The notes under the pieces: generated by a model
What the model was told of the DNA's origin: nothing
The model's database searches: none
What the model saw: only the letters and a program-made list of their open reading frames with translations
Assembly: GCA_963844435.1 (NCBI GenBank)
Contig: CAWJOG010000007.1
Span: 94,113-158,112 of the forward strand
Length of the DNA stretch: 64,000 bases
Direction: 5' to 3'
Origin: JBDSLU01 sp963844435
GTDB lineage: Bacteria; Acidobacteriota; Vicinamibacteria; Vicinamibacterales; Vicinamibacteraceae
Shown here: piece after piece, positions 1 through 7,155 of the stretch
Layout: every line of letters begins with the position of its first letter
Numbering within the stretch: the first letter of the stretch is position 1
Position numbers and translations under genes: made by a program

Positions 1-349
1 TGCACTTCAGGTTCGGCGGCAGCTGGAACAGCAGCGTCGCCAGCCGCGGGCCGAGGCCCGAGGCCAGGTCGCAGAAGCCGCGGACGAGATCGCCGACGTC
101 CTTGAGGCGGCGATCATGGGTGATGCGCTTGGGCGCCTTCAGGGTGAAGCGGAAGGTGTCCGGCGTCGCCGCGAGCCAGCCGTCGACCGCCTTGGCCGTC
201 GGCATCCGGTAGAACGTGTAGTTGATCTCGACCGTCCGGAACCGGGTCGCGTAGAACGGCAGCATCTTCGACGCCGGCAGATCGGCCGGATAGAAATGCC
301 CCTTCCACTCCGGGTAGTTGTAGCCGGACGTCCCGATCCAAGTCTCCAT
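1..349 (-). CDS. DUF72 (YecE-like) protein, partial at window edge
   Basis: The reading begins METWIGTSGYNYPEWKGHFY at 349 and runs off the left edge, so only about the first 116 residues are seen. The family is a TIM-barrel protein of unknown biochemical role; the hallmarks visible here are the IGTSGY start, the FRTVEINYTFYRMP block and TFRFTLKAPKRITHDRRL. The typical family length is 230-300 residues, so roughly half is missing. It is transcribed away from the small reading frame at 531, leaving about 180 bp for divergent promoters. Family assignment is firm; function is unknown. Confidence 0.88.
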   Translation of the reverse strand, partial: METWIGTSGYNYPEWKGHFYPADLPASKMLPFYATRFRTVEINYTFYRMPTAKAVDGWLAATPDTFRFTLKAPKRITHDRRLKDVGDLVRGFCDLASGLGPRLATLLFQLPPNLKC

Positions 350-530
350 GCGGGCCAGTCTCTCCCGCACCGCGGCCCGCTGTCCATGCGCGACGCGCGA
401 CTGACCGGAACCGAACACCTGCCGCGCGCGGCCAGCCGGGCGATCCGGCCATCGGCGGAGGTTTTCGGCGATTTTCGCCCGATTCGCCGGCGACGCGGCC
501 GTGGCACGCCGTTTGGGTAACGGACCCGAC

Positions 531-806
531 ATGACCTGGACGCGACGTGTCGGCGCGCTCCTGATCCTTGCCGGCGTCACCGTGGCGCCGGCGGTGGCGT
601 GGCGGTCCCGCTGCCCGGAGGCCGGCTCGTCGGGCACGCCGGTGGCCGATACGCGGATCAGGGCCGCGAACGATCGGACGGGCATTGGCGTCGAACTGGA
701 GGTGATGCACCTCAGCATCGAGCTCGCCTGGTTCGAGTCGGTGCCGGTGTCCCCCGGGCGACGGCTGGTCTTCTCCTGGCTGGCGGGCCCTTCCCGGCCC
801 GAGTAG
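531..806 (+). CDS. small hypothetical exported or anchored protein
   Basis: Ninety-one codons starting MTWTRRVGALLILAGVTVAP, which looks like an N-terminal signal or single membrane segment, followed by a short polar domain containing GIGVELEVMHLSIELAWFES. It ends 50 bp before the ABC ATPase gene on the same strand. An in-frame GTG at 501 is an alternative start. No family is recognised. Support is limited to the signal-like start and the absence of any better reading in this stretch. Confidence 0.4.
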   Translation: MTWTRRVGALLILAGVTVAPAVAWRSRCPEAGSSGTPVADTRIRAANDRTGIGVELEVMHLSIELAWFESVPVSPGRRLVFSWLAGPSRPE

Positions 807-856
807 ACTCGATCGACCGACGTCCCCGATCGCCGACTCAGGAAAAGTGCCTGCCG

Positions 857-1585
857 ATGCTGTTCAGTAGATCGAAGCCTGCCCCGCCGCCCGCCGCTCT
901 CGAGCCCAACGACGGGCCGCTCGTCCAGTTCCGCAACATCGAAAAGGGCTACCAGCACGGCCCGACCACGACGTTCGTGCTGCGCCGTGTCACGCTCGAC
1001 ATCAAGGCCGGCGAGTTCGTGTCGATCATGGGCCCGTCGGGCGCCGGCAAGTCGTCGCTGCTCCACATCCTCGGCATGCACGACACCGCCTGGACCGGCG
1101 AGTACTGGTTCAACGGCGCGCCGATTCACGCGCTCGGCAAGAAGGAGCGCGCCGAGGTCAACAAGAAGCACATCGGCTTCGTGTTCCAGAGCTACCACCT
1201 GCTCGACAACCTGACGGTCTACGAGAACCTGGACGTCCCGCTCTCCTACCGCAACATCCGCAAGCAGGAGCGCGACAGCATCGTCTGCGACATCCTCGAT
1301 CGGTTCTCGATCGTCGGGAAGAAGGACCTCTACCCCAACCAGCTCTCCGGCGGTCAGCAGCAGCTGGTCGCGGTGGCGCGCGCCGTCGTCGCGGGACCGA
1401 AGGTGATCCTCGCCGACGAGCCGACCGGCAACCTGCACTCGGAGCAGGGCCGCGAGATCATGGAGCTGTTCAAGCGCCTGAACGGCGAAGGCACGACCAT
1501 CGTCCAGGTCACGCACTCCGAGGCCAACGCGTCGTACGGCGATCGCATCATCCGTCTGCGCGACGGGTGGCTCGTCGACGAATGA
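857..1585 (+). CDS. ABC transporter ATP-binding protein (LolD/MacB type)
   Basis: The 242-residue nucleotide-binding subunit would power an inner-membrane permease of the lipoprotein-release or MacB export class. Visible motifs are Walker A GPSGAGKSS (about residues 59-67), signature LSGGQQQ (about 163-169), Walker B VILADEP (about 182-188) and the H-loop in VTHS. The residue after LSGGQQQ is L rather than the usual R. An upstream extension is open to 599, but MLFSRSKP at 857 gives the normal family length. No permease lies beside it, so the partner is encoded elsewhere. The last 64 bp are duplicated 180 bp downstream (1700-1765), separated by a structured repeat. Confidence 0.9.
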   Translation: MLFSRSKPAPPPAALEPNDGPLVQFRNIEKGYQHGPTTTFVLRRVTLDIKAGEFVSIMGPSGAGKSSLLHILGMHDTAWTGEYWFNGAPIHALGKKERAEVNKKHIGFVFQSYHLLDNLTVYENLDVPLSYRNIRKQERDSIVCDILDRFSIVGKKDLYPNQLSGGQQQLVAVARAVVAGPKVILADEPTGNLHSEQGREIMELFKRLNGEGTTIVQVTHSEANASYGDRIIRLRDGWLVDE

Positions 1586-1598
1586 GGCCGAGGCGCGG

Positions 1599-1699
1599 CC
1601 CGCGTGCGGCGCCGCCGCGCGCCCAGCGCGGCGATTAGCAGCCGCACGCTCAGAGGGCTGCCCGCCCGCGCGTGAGGCGCGCGGGCGCAAACCAGCAAC
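1599..1699 (+). repeat. structured interspersed repeat, copy 1 (short type)
   Basis: About 100 bp immediately after the ABC ATPase stop. The order of elements is: a 5' arm GCGTGC; a hairpin with loop GCCCA (CCGCGC/GCGCGG); the linker GATTAGCAGCC; a 3' arm GCACGC that can pair with the 5' arm; GGCTGCCC; a hairpin with loop TGAG (CCCGCGCG/CGCGCGGG); and an end CCAGCAAC. The same order recurs at 4811, 3172, 42660, 10269 and, reversed, 19815. There is no open coding logic and no T-run, so it is not a simple intrinsic terminator. Confidence 0.8.
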
Positions 1700-1765
1700 G
1701 AGGCGAACGCGTCGTACGGCGATCGCATCATCCGTCTGCGCGACGGGTGGCTCGTCGACGAATAG
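1700..1765 (+). repeat. duplicated 3' end of the ABC ATPase gene
   Basis: Positions 1700-1763 match 1520-1583 at an exact 180-bp offset with a single difference (GCC to GCG in an alanine codon, synonymous). Both copies end in a stop, TGA at 1583 and TAG at 1763. It encodes only the tail EANASYGDRIIRLRDGWLVDE and has no start of its own. It lies between repeat copies 1 and 2. Confidence 0.93.
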
Positions 1766-1889
1766 CCACGCCGACCGGTCATCGAGCGGACCCAGCGCGC
1801 GAGCGCCAGCCGAGCGCCATCGCGGCGAACAGCCGCGAGCACAAGCGCTGCCCCGCCGGCCGCTGAGGGCGGCCGGCGCGACCAGCAAC
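1766..1889 (+). repeat. structured interspersed repeat, copy 2 (divergent)
   Basis: Follows the duplicated gene tail. The primary sequence differs widely from copy 1, but the 3' half keeps the plan: GCGAACAGCCGCGAGCAC, then a perfect hairpin GCCGGCCGC-TGAG-GGCGGCCGGC, then the same end ACCAGCAAC as copy 1. The 5' half is poorly matched and its boundary is approximate. Confidence 0.6.
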
Positions 1890-1897
1890 AGCTGGGA

Positions 1898-1924
1898 GGT
1901 TCGCGTCGAAGTTGGGCGCGAACC
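1898..1924 (-). terminator. hairpin at the RRM gene 3' end
   Basis: GGTTCGCG (1898-1905) pairs perfectly with CGCGAACC (1917-1924), leaving an 11-nt loop, and touches the stop codon of the RRM gene. It is placed as expected for a 3'-end stabiliser or terminator; no T-run is visible, so an intrinsic terminator role is uncertain. Confidence 0.4.
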
Positions 1925-2289
1925 TACCAGCGCGGCTCGCGCGAACCGCGGCCGCCGCCGAAGTCCCCGCCGCCACCGCCGCCGAAGTCTCCGCCGCCGC
2001 CCCCGCGTCCGAAGCCGCGACCGGCGCCGGCCGCGAACTCCGGCTTCGGCTTCGCCTCGTTGACGATGAGCGGACGCCCCTGCATCTGGTACTCGTGGAA
2101 CTCGGTGATGGCCTTCTCGGCTTCGGCGTCGGTGGCCATCTGGACGAACCCGAATCCGCGCGCCCGGCCGGTGGCCATGTCGCGCATGACGCGCACGTTC
2201 TCGACAGTCCCCACCTGCGAGAAGAGCGTCGTCAGATCCTGATCCGTCGTGCTGTACGGCAGATTCCCAACATAGAGCCTGCGACCCAT
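1924..2289 (-). CDS. glycine-rich RNA-binding protein (RRM)
   Basis: 121 residues. One RNA-recognition motif occupies residues 1-80, with RNP2 as LYVGNL (residues 5-10) and RNP1 as RGFGFVQM. It is followed by a basic/glycine tail of GGGGGDFGGG repeats ending SREPRW. This is the bacterial single-RRM family, single-stranded RNA chaperones often induced by cold. The start at 2289 gives the standard MGRRLYVGNLPY opening. The 110 bp upstream, before the divergent gene at 2399, presumably hold its promoter and a 5' leader. Family assignment is firm; RNA targets are unknown. Confidence 0.93.
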   Translation of the reverse strand: MGRRLYVGNLPYSTTDQDLTTLFSQVGTVENVRVMRDMATGRARGFGFVQMATDAEAEKAITEFHEYQMQGRPLIVNEAKPKPEFAAGAGRGFGRGGGGGDFGGGGGGDFGGGRGSREPRW

Positions 2290-2398
2290 AATCCGATAGT
2301 CTTCTGGCGTGGCAGCGCGAAGCTGGACTTGAGCCGCACACCCGCGCGCTCGGGTGGCTGGCTCAGTTCGTAACGGTCAAGCAGGGGGAGCTTGCTGA

Positions 2399-3168
2399 AT
2401 GAACGGCGGGAGTATACCAGACGGTCGACGCCAGGACGCACGCCACCTCCCGCCTCCCGATCTCCCGTTCACGCCCGCCGAGCGACGGATCGTCGACACG
2501 CTGCGCACGCCGGCGGCCGTGCAGGCCTGGCTGAACCGCCTGCCCTACAACACGGAACAGGGCGGCGGGACGCAGCGCAGCTTCCGCGGCGTGGTCCGCC
2601 ACGGCATGGCGCATTGCATGGAAGCGGCGCTCTCGGCGGCGACCATCCTGGAACAGCGCGGCTACCCGCCGCTCGTGATGAGCCTCGAGTCGATCGATCA
2701 GCTCGATCACGTGATCTTCGTCTACCGCGGCGCGCGGGGCTGGGGCTCGATCGCGCGGTCTCGCGACCCCGGCCTGCACGGACGCAAGCCGGTCTTCCGC
2801 CGGCTCCGCGACCTTGCGCTGAGCTATGTGGATCCCTACGTCGACCTGACCGGCGGCGTGCGCGGCTACGGCGTCGCCGACCTGCGGACGCTGATGGGCA
2901 GCTACGACTGGCGGTTGTCGCCGAAGAACGTGTGGGCGGTCGAGCAGGCGCTCATCGTGCTGCCGCACCGGGCCATCAAGACCGACAACGTCCGGATCGA
3001 GCGGCTGCGGGCGAAGTATCGCGCCTACCTTGCGGCGCACGGGCGCAAGCCGATCTTCTACGACCGCCGCCGCTGGACGCCGATCCCGGCGTCGTTCAGC
3101 CGCGCCGGCCGCCTGACCACGCTCGCCGCCCACGGGCTGGACGCCGCGGCGCGCACCATGCCGCGTGA
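2399..3168 (+). CDS. transglutaminase-like/papain-like fold hypothetical protein (frameshifted near the end)
   Basis: About 245 recognisable residues. Three conserved-looking positions suggest a Cys-His-Asp site: Cys73 in MAHCMEAA, His104 in QLDHVIF and an Asp in DPYVDLTGG (about 145-149). These resemble transglutaminase/papain-like proteins, but no exact family is named. In the starting frame no stop occurs before the repeat at 3172. A TGA in an adjacent frame at 3166-3168 sits exactly where other genes here end against a repeat, so a one-base indel between about 3090 and 3165 is likely. Catalysis is inference. Confidence 0.6.
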
Positions 3169-3171
3169 CGA

Positions 3172-3277
3172 GCCAGGCGGAGTCCGGCGCCGCCGCGCGC
3201 GCCAGGCGCGTCGGCGAGTAGCAGCCGCACGCTCCAAGGGCTGCTCCGCGCGGCGCCTGAGGGGCCGGCGCGCCAAC
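3172..3277 (+). repeat. structured interspersed repeat, copy 3
   Basis: Shares GAGTAGCAGCCGCACGCTC and AAGGGCTGC with copies 1 and 4, and ends in a hairpin around CCTGAGGGG followed by CGCCAAC. It lies between convergent genes ending at about 3168 and 3283. No duplicated gene tail was seen on either side of this copy. Confidence 0.75.
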
Positions 3278-3282
3278 AAAGC

Positions 3283-3585
3283 TCAGTCCCAGTCGAAGTC
3301 GCGCTTCGGGCGGGTGATCGGTTCGTCGCGCGCCTGGCGCAGCGCTTCCTCGAAGCGCTTCGAGAGGGCGTCGCCGCGCGTCCGCTCGTTGTGCACGGAG
3401 TCTTCGAACAGCGCCTCGCGCCGCGCGGTCTCGGCGCGCAGGATGCCCTGGGCGTCGTCCAGGTTGGGCTTGTCGCCCCGCTCGGGCTCGACGTGCGACA
3501 CGACCCGCTTCAGGTTGGTGTCCACGACCAGCGTCGCGTGGCAGCACGGACATTCGACGGTCAGCTCGGACTTCAGGCGCGCCAT
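3283..3585 (-). CDS. small zinc-ribbon-like hypothetical protein
   Basis: 100 residues. The N-terminus MARLKSELTVECPCCHATLVVD carries a CPCC half of a zinc ribbon, followed by a charged, probably helical region rich in Arg and Glu. Only one Cys pair is present, so a second protein or dimerisation would be needed to complete a metal site. It runs divergently from the SPFH gene, with the 45-bp palindrome between them. Function is unknown. Confidence 0.65.
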   Translation of the reverse strand: MARLKSELTVECPCCHATLVVDTNLKRVVSHVEPERGDKPNLDDAQGILRAETARREALFEDSVHNERTRGDALSKRFEEALRQARDEPITRPKRDFDWD

Positions 3586-3633
3586 CTGCGCATTCTAACC
3601 GCCGCGGCGCGGCGTGGCGACCGCCGGCCAACT

Positions 3634-3678
3634 GGACACTTAGATACCAGAATGATATCACTCTGGTATCTCGTGTCC
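3634..3678. promoter_or_regulatory. 45-bp near-perfect palindromic operator candidate
   Basis: The dyad is centred on GATATC (3653-3658). Arms pair outward as AGATACCAGA/TCTGGTATCT and then GGACAC (3634-3639)/GTGTCC (3673-3678), with only a one-base asymmetry between the blocks. It is distinctly AT-richer than its surroundings and lies 44 bp before the SPFH start, in the divergent promoter region. A ribbon-helix-helix protein is encoded just downstream at 4604, and RHH proteins bind such tandem half-sites, so autoregulation is the natural reading. Confidence 0.7.
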
Positions 3679-3722
3679 GCTGGCAACGGAGCCGGCCACC
3701 CGAGGCAAGGAGGCCCGTGGTC

Positions 3723-4597
3723 ATGATTCGCGAACAGGTTCGATCGGCCATCAATGGCGTGCCGCCCCTCATCCTCGGACTCGCCGGCATTGGCAGGCGC
3801 GGTGTGGCTGTTCATCGCCAGCGTCGGGCGGCCGCCGCGGGTGTCCGGGATCCTCCTCGCCATCTTCAGCCTGTTCGTGTGGTTCGTCATCCTCTGCGGC
3901 CTCAAGATCGTCAACCCGAACGAAGCGCTCGTGCTGCAGCTGTTCGGGCGCTACCGCGGCACGCTGAAGGACGCCGGGCATGTTCTGGGTCCTGCCCTTC
4001 ATCAACACGCGGCGGGTGTCGCTGCGCATCCGCAACTTCGAGAGCTCGCGCCTCAAGGTCAACGACCTCGAAGGCAACCCGATCGAGATCGCGTCGGTCG
4101 TCGTCTGGCGCGTCGTCGACACCGCCGAGGCGCTGTTCGAGGTCGACGACTACAACAACTACGTGCACGTCCAGAGCGAGTCGGCGCTGCGCAACCTCGC
4201 CACCAGCTATCCGTACGACGCGCACGACGACCAGCACACGTCGCTGCGCGGCCACACCGCGGCGGTCGCCGAACACCTGAAGCGCGAGATCCAGGATCGC
4301 CTCGCCAAGGCCGGCGTCGAGGTGCTCGAGGCGCGCATCAGCCACCTCGCCTACGCGCCGGAGATCGCCGCGGCGATGCTGCAGCGGCAGCAGGCCGGCG
4401 CGATCATCGCGGCCCGCCAGCGCATCGTCGAGGGCGCGGTCGGCATGGTGGAGATGGCGCTGACGATGCTGTCGCACAAGGGCATCGTCTCGCTCGACGA
4501 GGAGCGCAAGGCGGCGATGGTCAGCAACCTGCTGGTCGTGCTGTGCGGCGAGCGCGGGGCCCAGCCGATCGTCAACACCGGGACGATCTATCAGTAG
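3723..4597 (+). CDS. SPFH/band-7 domain membrane protein (two +1 frameshifts)
   Basis: Assembled from three frames: MIREQVRSAINGV to about 3790; then AGAVWLFIASV with FSLFVWFVILCGLKIVNPNEALVLQLFGRYRGTLKDAG to about 3975; then MFWVLPFINTRRVSLRIRNF to the stop. Two N-terminal membrane segments precede a stomatin/prohibitin-type domain, ending in an Ala/Gln-rich helix (AAAMLQRQQAGAIIAARQRIV). Length 875 bp fits two extra single bases. SPFH proteins form membrane rings that scaffold proteases or other proteins. AAGGAGG at 3707-3713 sets the ATG at 3723. The RHH gene follows 6 bp later. Confidence 0.82.
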
Positions 4598-4603
4598 GCG
4601 GAG

Positions 4604-4748
4604 ATGAGCGAGCGCAAGGCCTTCCTGCTGCGCATCGACCCGGAGGTGCTGGACGCGGTCCAGCGCTGGGCCAACGACGATCTGCGCTCGCTGAACGCGC
4701 AGATCGAGTTCGTGCTCCGCAAGGTGCTGAAGCAGGAAGGCCGGCTAG
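4604..4748 (+). CDS. Arc/CopG-like ribbon-helix-helix DNA-binding protein
   Basis: A compact RHH domain: FLLRIDPEVLDAVQRWANDD then LRSLNAQIEFVLRKVLKQ. As given, the frame runs through to 4795 with an unrelated tail. Removing one base near 4742 gives ...KVLKQEGG and TAG at 4746-4748. The duplicated tail at 4907-4933 encodes exactly KVLKQEGG and a stop, which supports that correction. The gene lies 6 bp after the SPFH gene, so the pair is probably co-transcribed. It is the likely binder of the palindrome at 3634. Confidence 0.8.
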
Positions 4749-4810
4749 GTGAGCGCGCAGATCGCGGCACGCGCGACAGGCCGGGTCGGTCCTGACCGGA
4801 GCACCTGCAG

Positions 4811-4904
4811 CCCGCGTGCAGGCGCCGCCGCGCGCCCAGCGCGGCGAATGGCAGCCGCACGCTCGAAGGCTGCCCGCGGCCGTCTGAGGGACGGCCGCCA
4901 GCTC
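4811..4904 (+). repeat. structured interspersed repeat, copy 4
   Basis: The cleanest short-type copy. It has a 5' arm CCCGCGTGC; hairpin CCGCGC-GCCCA-GCGCGG; linker GAATGGCAGCC; a 3' arm GCACGC; GGCTGCC; hairpin GCGGCCGTC-TGAG-GGACGGCCGC; and an end CCAGCTC. A second pairing, GCAGCC with GGCTGC, is also possible. Confidence 0.82.
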
Positions 4905-4906
4905 AC

Positions 4907-4933
4907 AAGGTGCTGAAGCAGGAAGGCGGATAG
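4907..4933 (+). repeat. duplicated 3' end of the RHH gene
   Basis: Positions 4907-4927 match 4721-4741 without mismatch. The copy then reads GGA TAG, where the gene (after correcting one base) reads GGC TAG, so the difference is synonymous. It encodes KVLKQEGG and a stop and has no start. Confidence 0.85.
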
Positions 4934-4985
4934 CTGATCGGCGAGATCGAAGGCCGAAAGATCGCACGCGGAAAGGGATGACGGA

Positions 4986-5010
4986 CGGCCGCGCGCGAGA
5001 CGCGCGGCCG
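4986..5010 (-). terminator. strong hairpin after the desaturase gene (TGAG-module like)
   Basis: CGGCCGCGCG-CGAGA-CGCGCGGCCG, a perfect 10-bp stem ending 3 bp from the desaturase stop. It resembles the 3' hairpin of the repeat family without the remainder, so it may be a solitary module or an ordinary GC-rich 3' hairpin. Confidence 0.5.
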
Positions 5011-5012
5011 GC

Positions 5013-5921
5013 TTACGCGACGTCGGCGGCGGATTCAGCCGACGGATCGAGATCGGGCTCGGGCGCCGCGAGCGTCTGCGCCTCGGCCTCGCGGTAGATG
5101 CGCTCCGGTACCGGCTGGATGTCCCACGCCAGGCCCAGCCAGCCCATGACGGCAATCACGTAGTAGGTCGGATCGAACTCCCACCAGTAGAAGCCGTTGC
5201 GCGCGGCGCGCTGGTAGCGGTGGTGGTTGTTGTGCCACCCCTCGCCCACCGCGAAGATCGCGGTCAGCACGTTGTTGCGCGACTGGTCCATCGTCTTGAA
5301 GCGGCGCGAGCCGAGCAGATGGTTGACCGTGTTGATGCAGAACGTCGCGTGCGCCAGCGTCATCGTCGGCAGCAGGAAGCCCCACGCCAGCCACTGCATG
5401 CCGCCGTAGAGATACATGCCGAGCGCGATTGCCGCCGGCGGCGCCCAGTAGTGCTCGTTCAGGATCCGCAGCTCGGGGAACCTCCCGAAGTCGCGGACCA
5501 CCGGGTTGGTCGGCTCGATCTTGTTGTAGCGGACGTCGCTGGTGAACCAGCCGATGTGCGCATAGAACAGACCGCTGACGTGCGGGCTGTGCGGATCGCC
5601 GTCCCGGTCGGAGTACTTGTGATGCGTGACGTGGTGCCCGGCCCACCACAGCGGCCCCTTCTGCATCGCCGACGTGCCGATCAGCGCCCAGACGAACTGG
5701 GTGAAGCGGCCCATCTTGAAGGCGCGGTGCGCGAAGTAGCGGTGGAACGTCAGCGTCAGGCCGATGGCCCGCACGAAGTGCATCACCGCCCACAGGCCGA
5801 CCAGCGGCCAGGCGAACGGGACGAAGAAGACCAGCAGCGCCGAGACCTGGACGAGCCAGAAGACCGACACCGAGACCCACGATCCCGGTGACCGTTCCGC
5901 GACGTGACCGACGCCGCTCAT
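5013..5921 (-). CDS. acyl-CoA/fatty-acid desaturase (delta-9 type)
   Basis: 302 residues, an integral membrane di-iron desaturase that would put a double bond into acyl chains and so tune membrane fluidity. The three histidine boxes are HRYFAH (60-65), HHVTHH (96-101) and HNNHH (230-234), alternating with hydrophobic segments such as VSVFWLVQVSALLVFFVPFA. The start at 5921 overlaps the stop of the preceding small gene by 4 bp (ATGA), implying translational coupling; a longer upstream extension is low-complexity and rejected. Electron donor and substrate cannot be deduced. Confidence 0.93.
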   Translation of the reverse strand: MSGVGHVAERSPGSWVSVSVFWLVQVSALLVFFVPFAWPLVGLWAVMHFVRAIGLTLTFHRYFAHRAFKMGRFTQFVWALIGTSAMQKGPLWWAGHHVTHHKYSDRDGDPHSPHVSGLFYAHIGWFTSDVRYNKIEPTNPVVRDFGRFPELRILNEHYWAPPAAIALGMYLYGGMQWLAWGFLLPTMTLAHATFCINTVNHLLGSRRFKTMDQSRNNVLTAIFAVGEGWHNNHHRYQRAARNGFYWWEFDPTYYVIAVMGWLGLAWDIQPVPERIYREAEAQTLAAPEPDLDPSAESAADVA

Positions 5922-6142
5922 CCTTCTTCTTCGAATTCTTCTTCCTCGGGGGGACCGAGGCGCGTCGACGGACGCATGGACTCGCGGTAGTCGAAGAGCG
6001 GGAAGTCCTGCACGTGCAGCGTGAGGGGACATCCCGCCGACTTCGAATCGACCACGATCGTCACGGGACTGCCCTCGACGCCTTCGCGGAAGGCGACGCG
6101 GCAGCCGCAGGCGAGCCGCGCGTGTGTGAAGCCCTTCAACAT
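5918..6142 (-). CDS. small Cys-containing hypothetical protein coupled to the desaturase
   Basis: 74 residues: MLKGFTHARLACGCRVAF, then SKSAGCPLTLHV and a very acidic end EEEEFEEEG. Three cysteines (ACGC and AGCP) suggest metal binding, but no family is recognised. ATG at 6142 is preferred over an upstream TTG at 6163. Its stop overlaps the desaturase start, so the two are probably made together. Confidence 0.6.
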   Translation of the reverse strand: MLKGFTHARLACGCRVAFREGVEGSPVTIVVDSKSAGCPLTLHVQDFPLFDYRESMRPSTRLGPPEEEEFEEEG

Positions 6143-6230
6143 CGTGGGTCGATCATACACCAAGGCCCCGGCCGGCCTCTGTCACGGCACGGTCCGGCTT
6201 CCGTCACGACCGCCGCCGGGGCGGCCGGCC

Positions 6231-6809
6231 TTACAGCAAGGCTTTGATGTCGGCTTCGAAGCGATCCTTCGGGCGAAGGCCGAAATAGCGGGTGCAGACG
6301 TTGCCGTCGCGGCCGACGACCACGGTCACGGGGATGCCGACCATCGGCCCGTAGGCCTCCTGCACCTCCTCGCGACCCAGCCCGACCAGCACCGGGTAGT
6401 TGATCTTGTACTGGTCGACGAAGGGCTTGAGCTCCTCGACCGGGTCGTCCACGGAGATGCCGAGGAAGGCGAGGCCCTGCGCGCCGTAGCGCTGCTGGAG
6501 GTCGACGAACATCGGGATCTCGTACTTGCAGGGCCCGCACCACGTCGCCCAGAAGTTCACGAAGATGACCTTGCCCTTGTAGTCGGCCAGCCGGACCTTC
6601 TTGCCGGTGTAGTCGGACAGCTCGAAGTCGGGCGCCTTCTTGGTCTTGGGATCGCAGACGGCGGACGCGCCGGTCGCCCCCGCCTTGCCGGCGCTGGCGC
6701 TGGCCCCGCCGTCGGTCGGCTGCTCGGCCCGGGTGCCGATGAAAGGAATCGCCGCCAGGCCCAGGCCCACCGCGGCCGCCGCCGCCACCATCCACCGCCG
6801 ATCGCTCAT
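6231..6809 (-). CDS. TlpA-family thiol-disulfide oxidoreductase
   Basis: 192 residues with an N-terminal membrane anchor or signal (WMVAAAAAVGLGLAAIPFIG), an Ala/Gly/Ser linker, then a thioredoxin fold. The redox site is WCGPC (Cys91, Cys94) in FVNFWATWCGPCKYEIPMF, with the cis-proline loop in VGIPVTVVV. Such proteins reduce disulfides on the periplasmic face, commonly for cytochrome maturation or metal handling. No cytochrome genes adjoin, so the client is unknown. It is read towards the desaturase pair but separated from it by about 90 bp. Confidence 0.92.
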   Translation of the reverse strand: MSDRRWMVAAAAAVGLGLAAIPFIGTRAEQPTDGGASASAGKAGATGASAVCDPKTKKAPDFELSDYTGKKVRLADYKGKVIFVNFWATWCGPCKYEIPMFVDLQQRYGAQGLAFLGISVDDPVEELKPFVDQYKINYPVLVGLGREEVQEAYGPMVGIPVTVVVGRDGNVCTRYFGLRPKDRFEADIKALL

Positions 6810-7155
6810 GACTCTCCTCGGAATGCGGCGCGCCGCCGCTCTCCTGACTTTACGCCCGGCGGACGCAGCCGGTGACGCCCTCGCGTCGAATTATGCGCCG
6901 ACTGTCCTCCGCCGGCGTCGATCGCCCGCCGGTGGACGTGTCCGCGGGAGGACATCCAGACGTCGCCTCGCCACCGTAACCTCGGCGATGCCCTCAATTA
7001 CGGGGGGCATGTCTCTTGCGCAGGCCCCTGGGCGATTTCAGGCGTGCCGTTTGCGGGCCCGGGTAGTGTCCAGTAAGCTACGGGCAGACCCGGCCAGCGG
7101 ACCGCGCCAGCCCCGTCGCGTCCTCATCACCTGCATCCTGCAGAGGTGTCCGTCT
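6810..7155. other. 346-bp intergenic region between divergent genes
   Basis: Lies between the divergent TlpA and peptidase/barrel genes and must hold both promoters. I see no supported gene, no repeat-family copy and no clear promoter motif. The stretch from about 6885 to 7010 is less GC-rich than its surroundings. Confidence 0.4.

Noticed and set aside
1700..1765. A separate small gene after the ABC ATPase.
   Set aside because: It is a near-exact copy of the ABC gene tail without a start codon.
3598..3720. Palindrome at 3634 taken as an intrinsic terminator of the zinc-ribbon gene.
   Set aside because: The zinc-ribbon gene starts, not ends, beside it; the palindrome lies between divergent starts, so an operator fits better.
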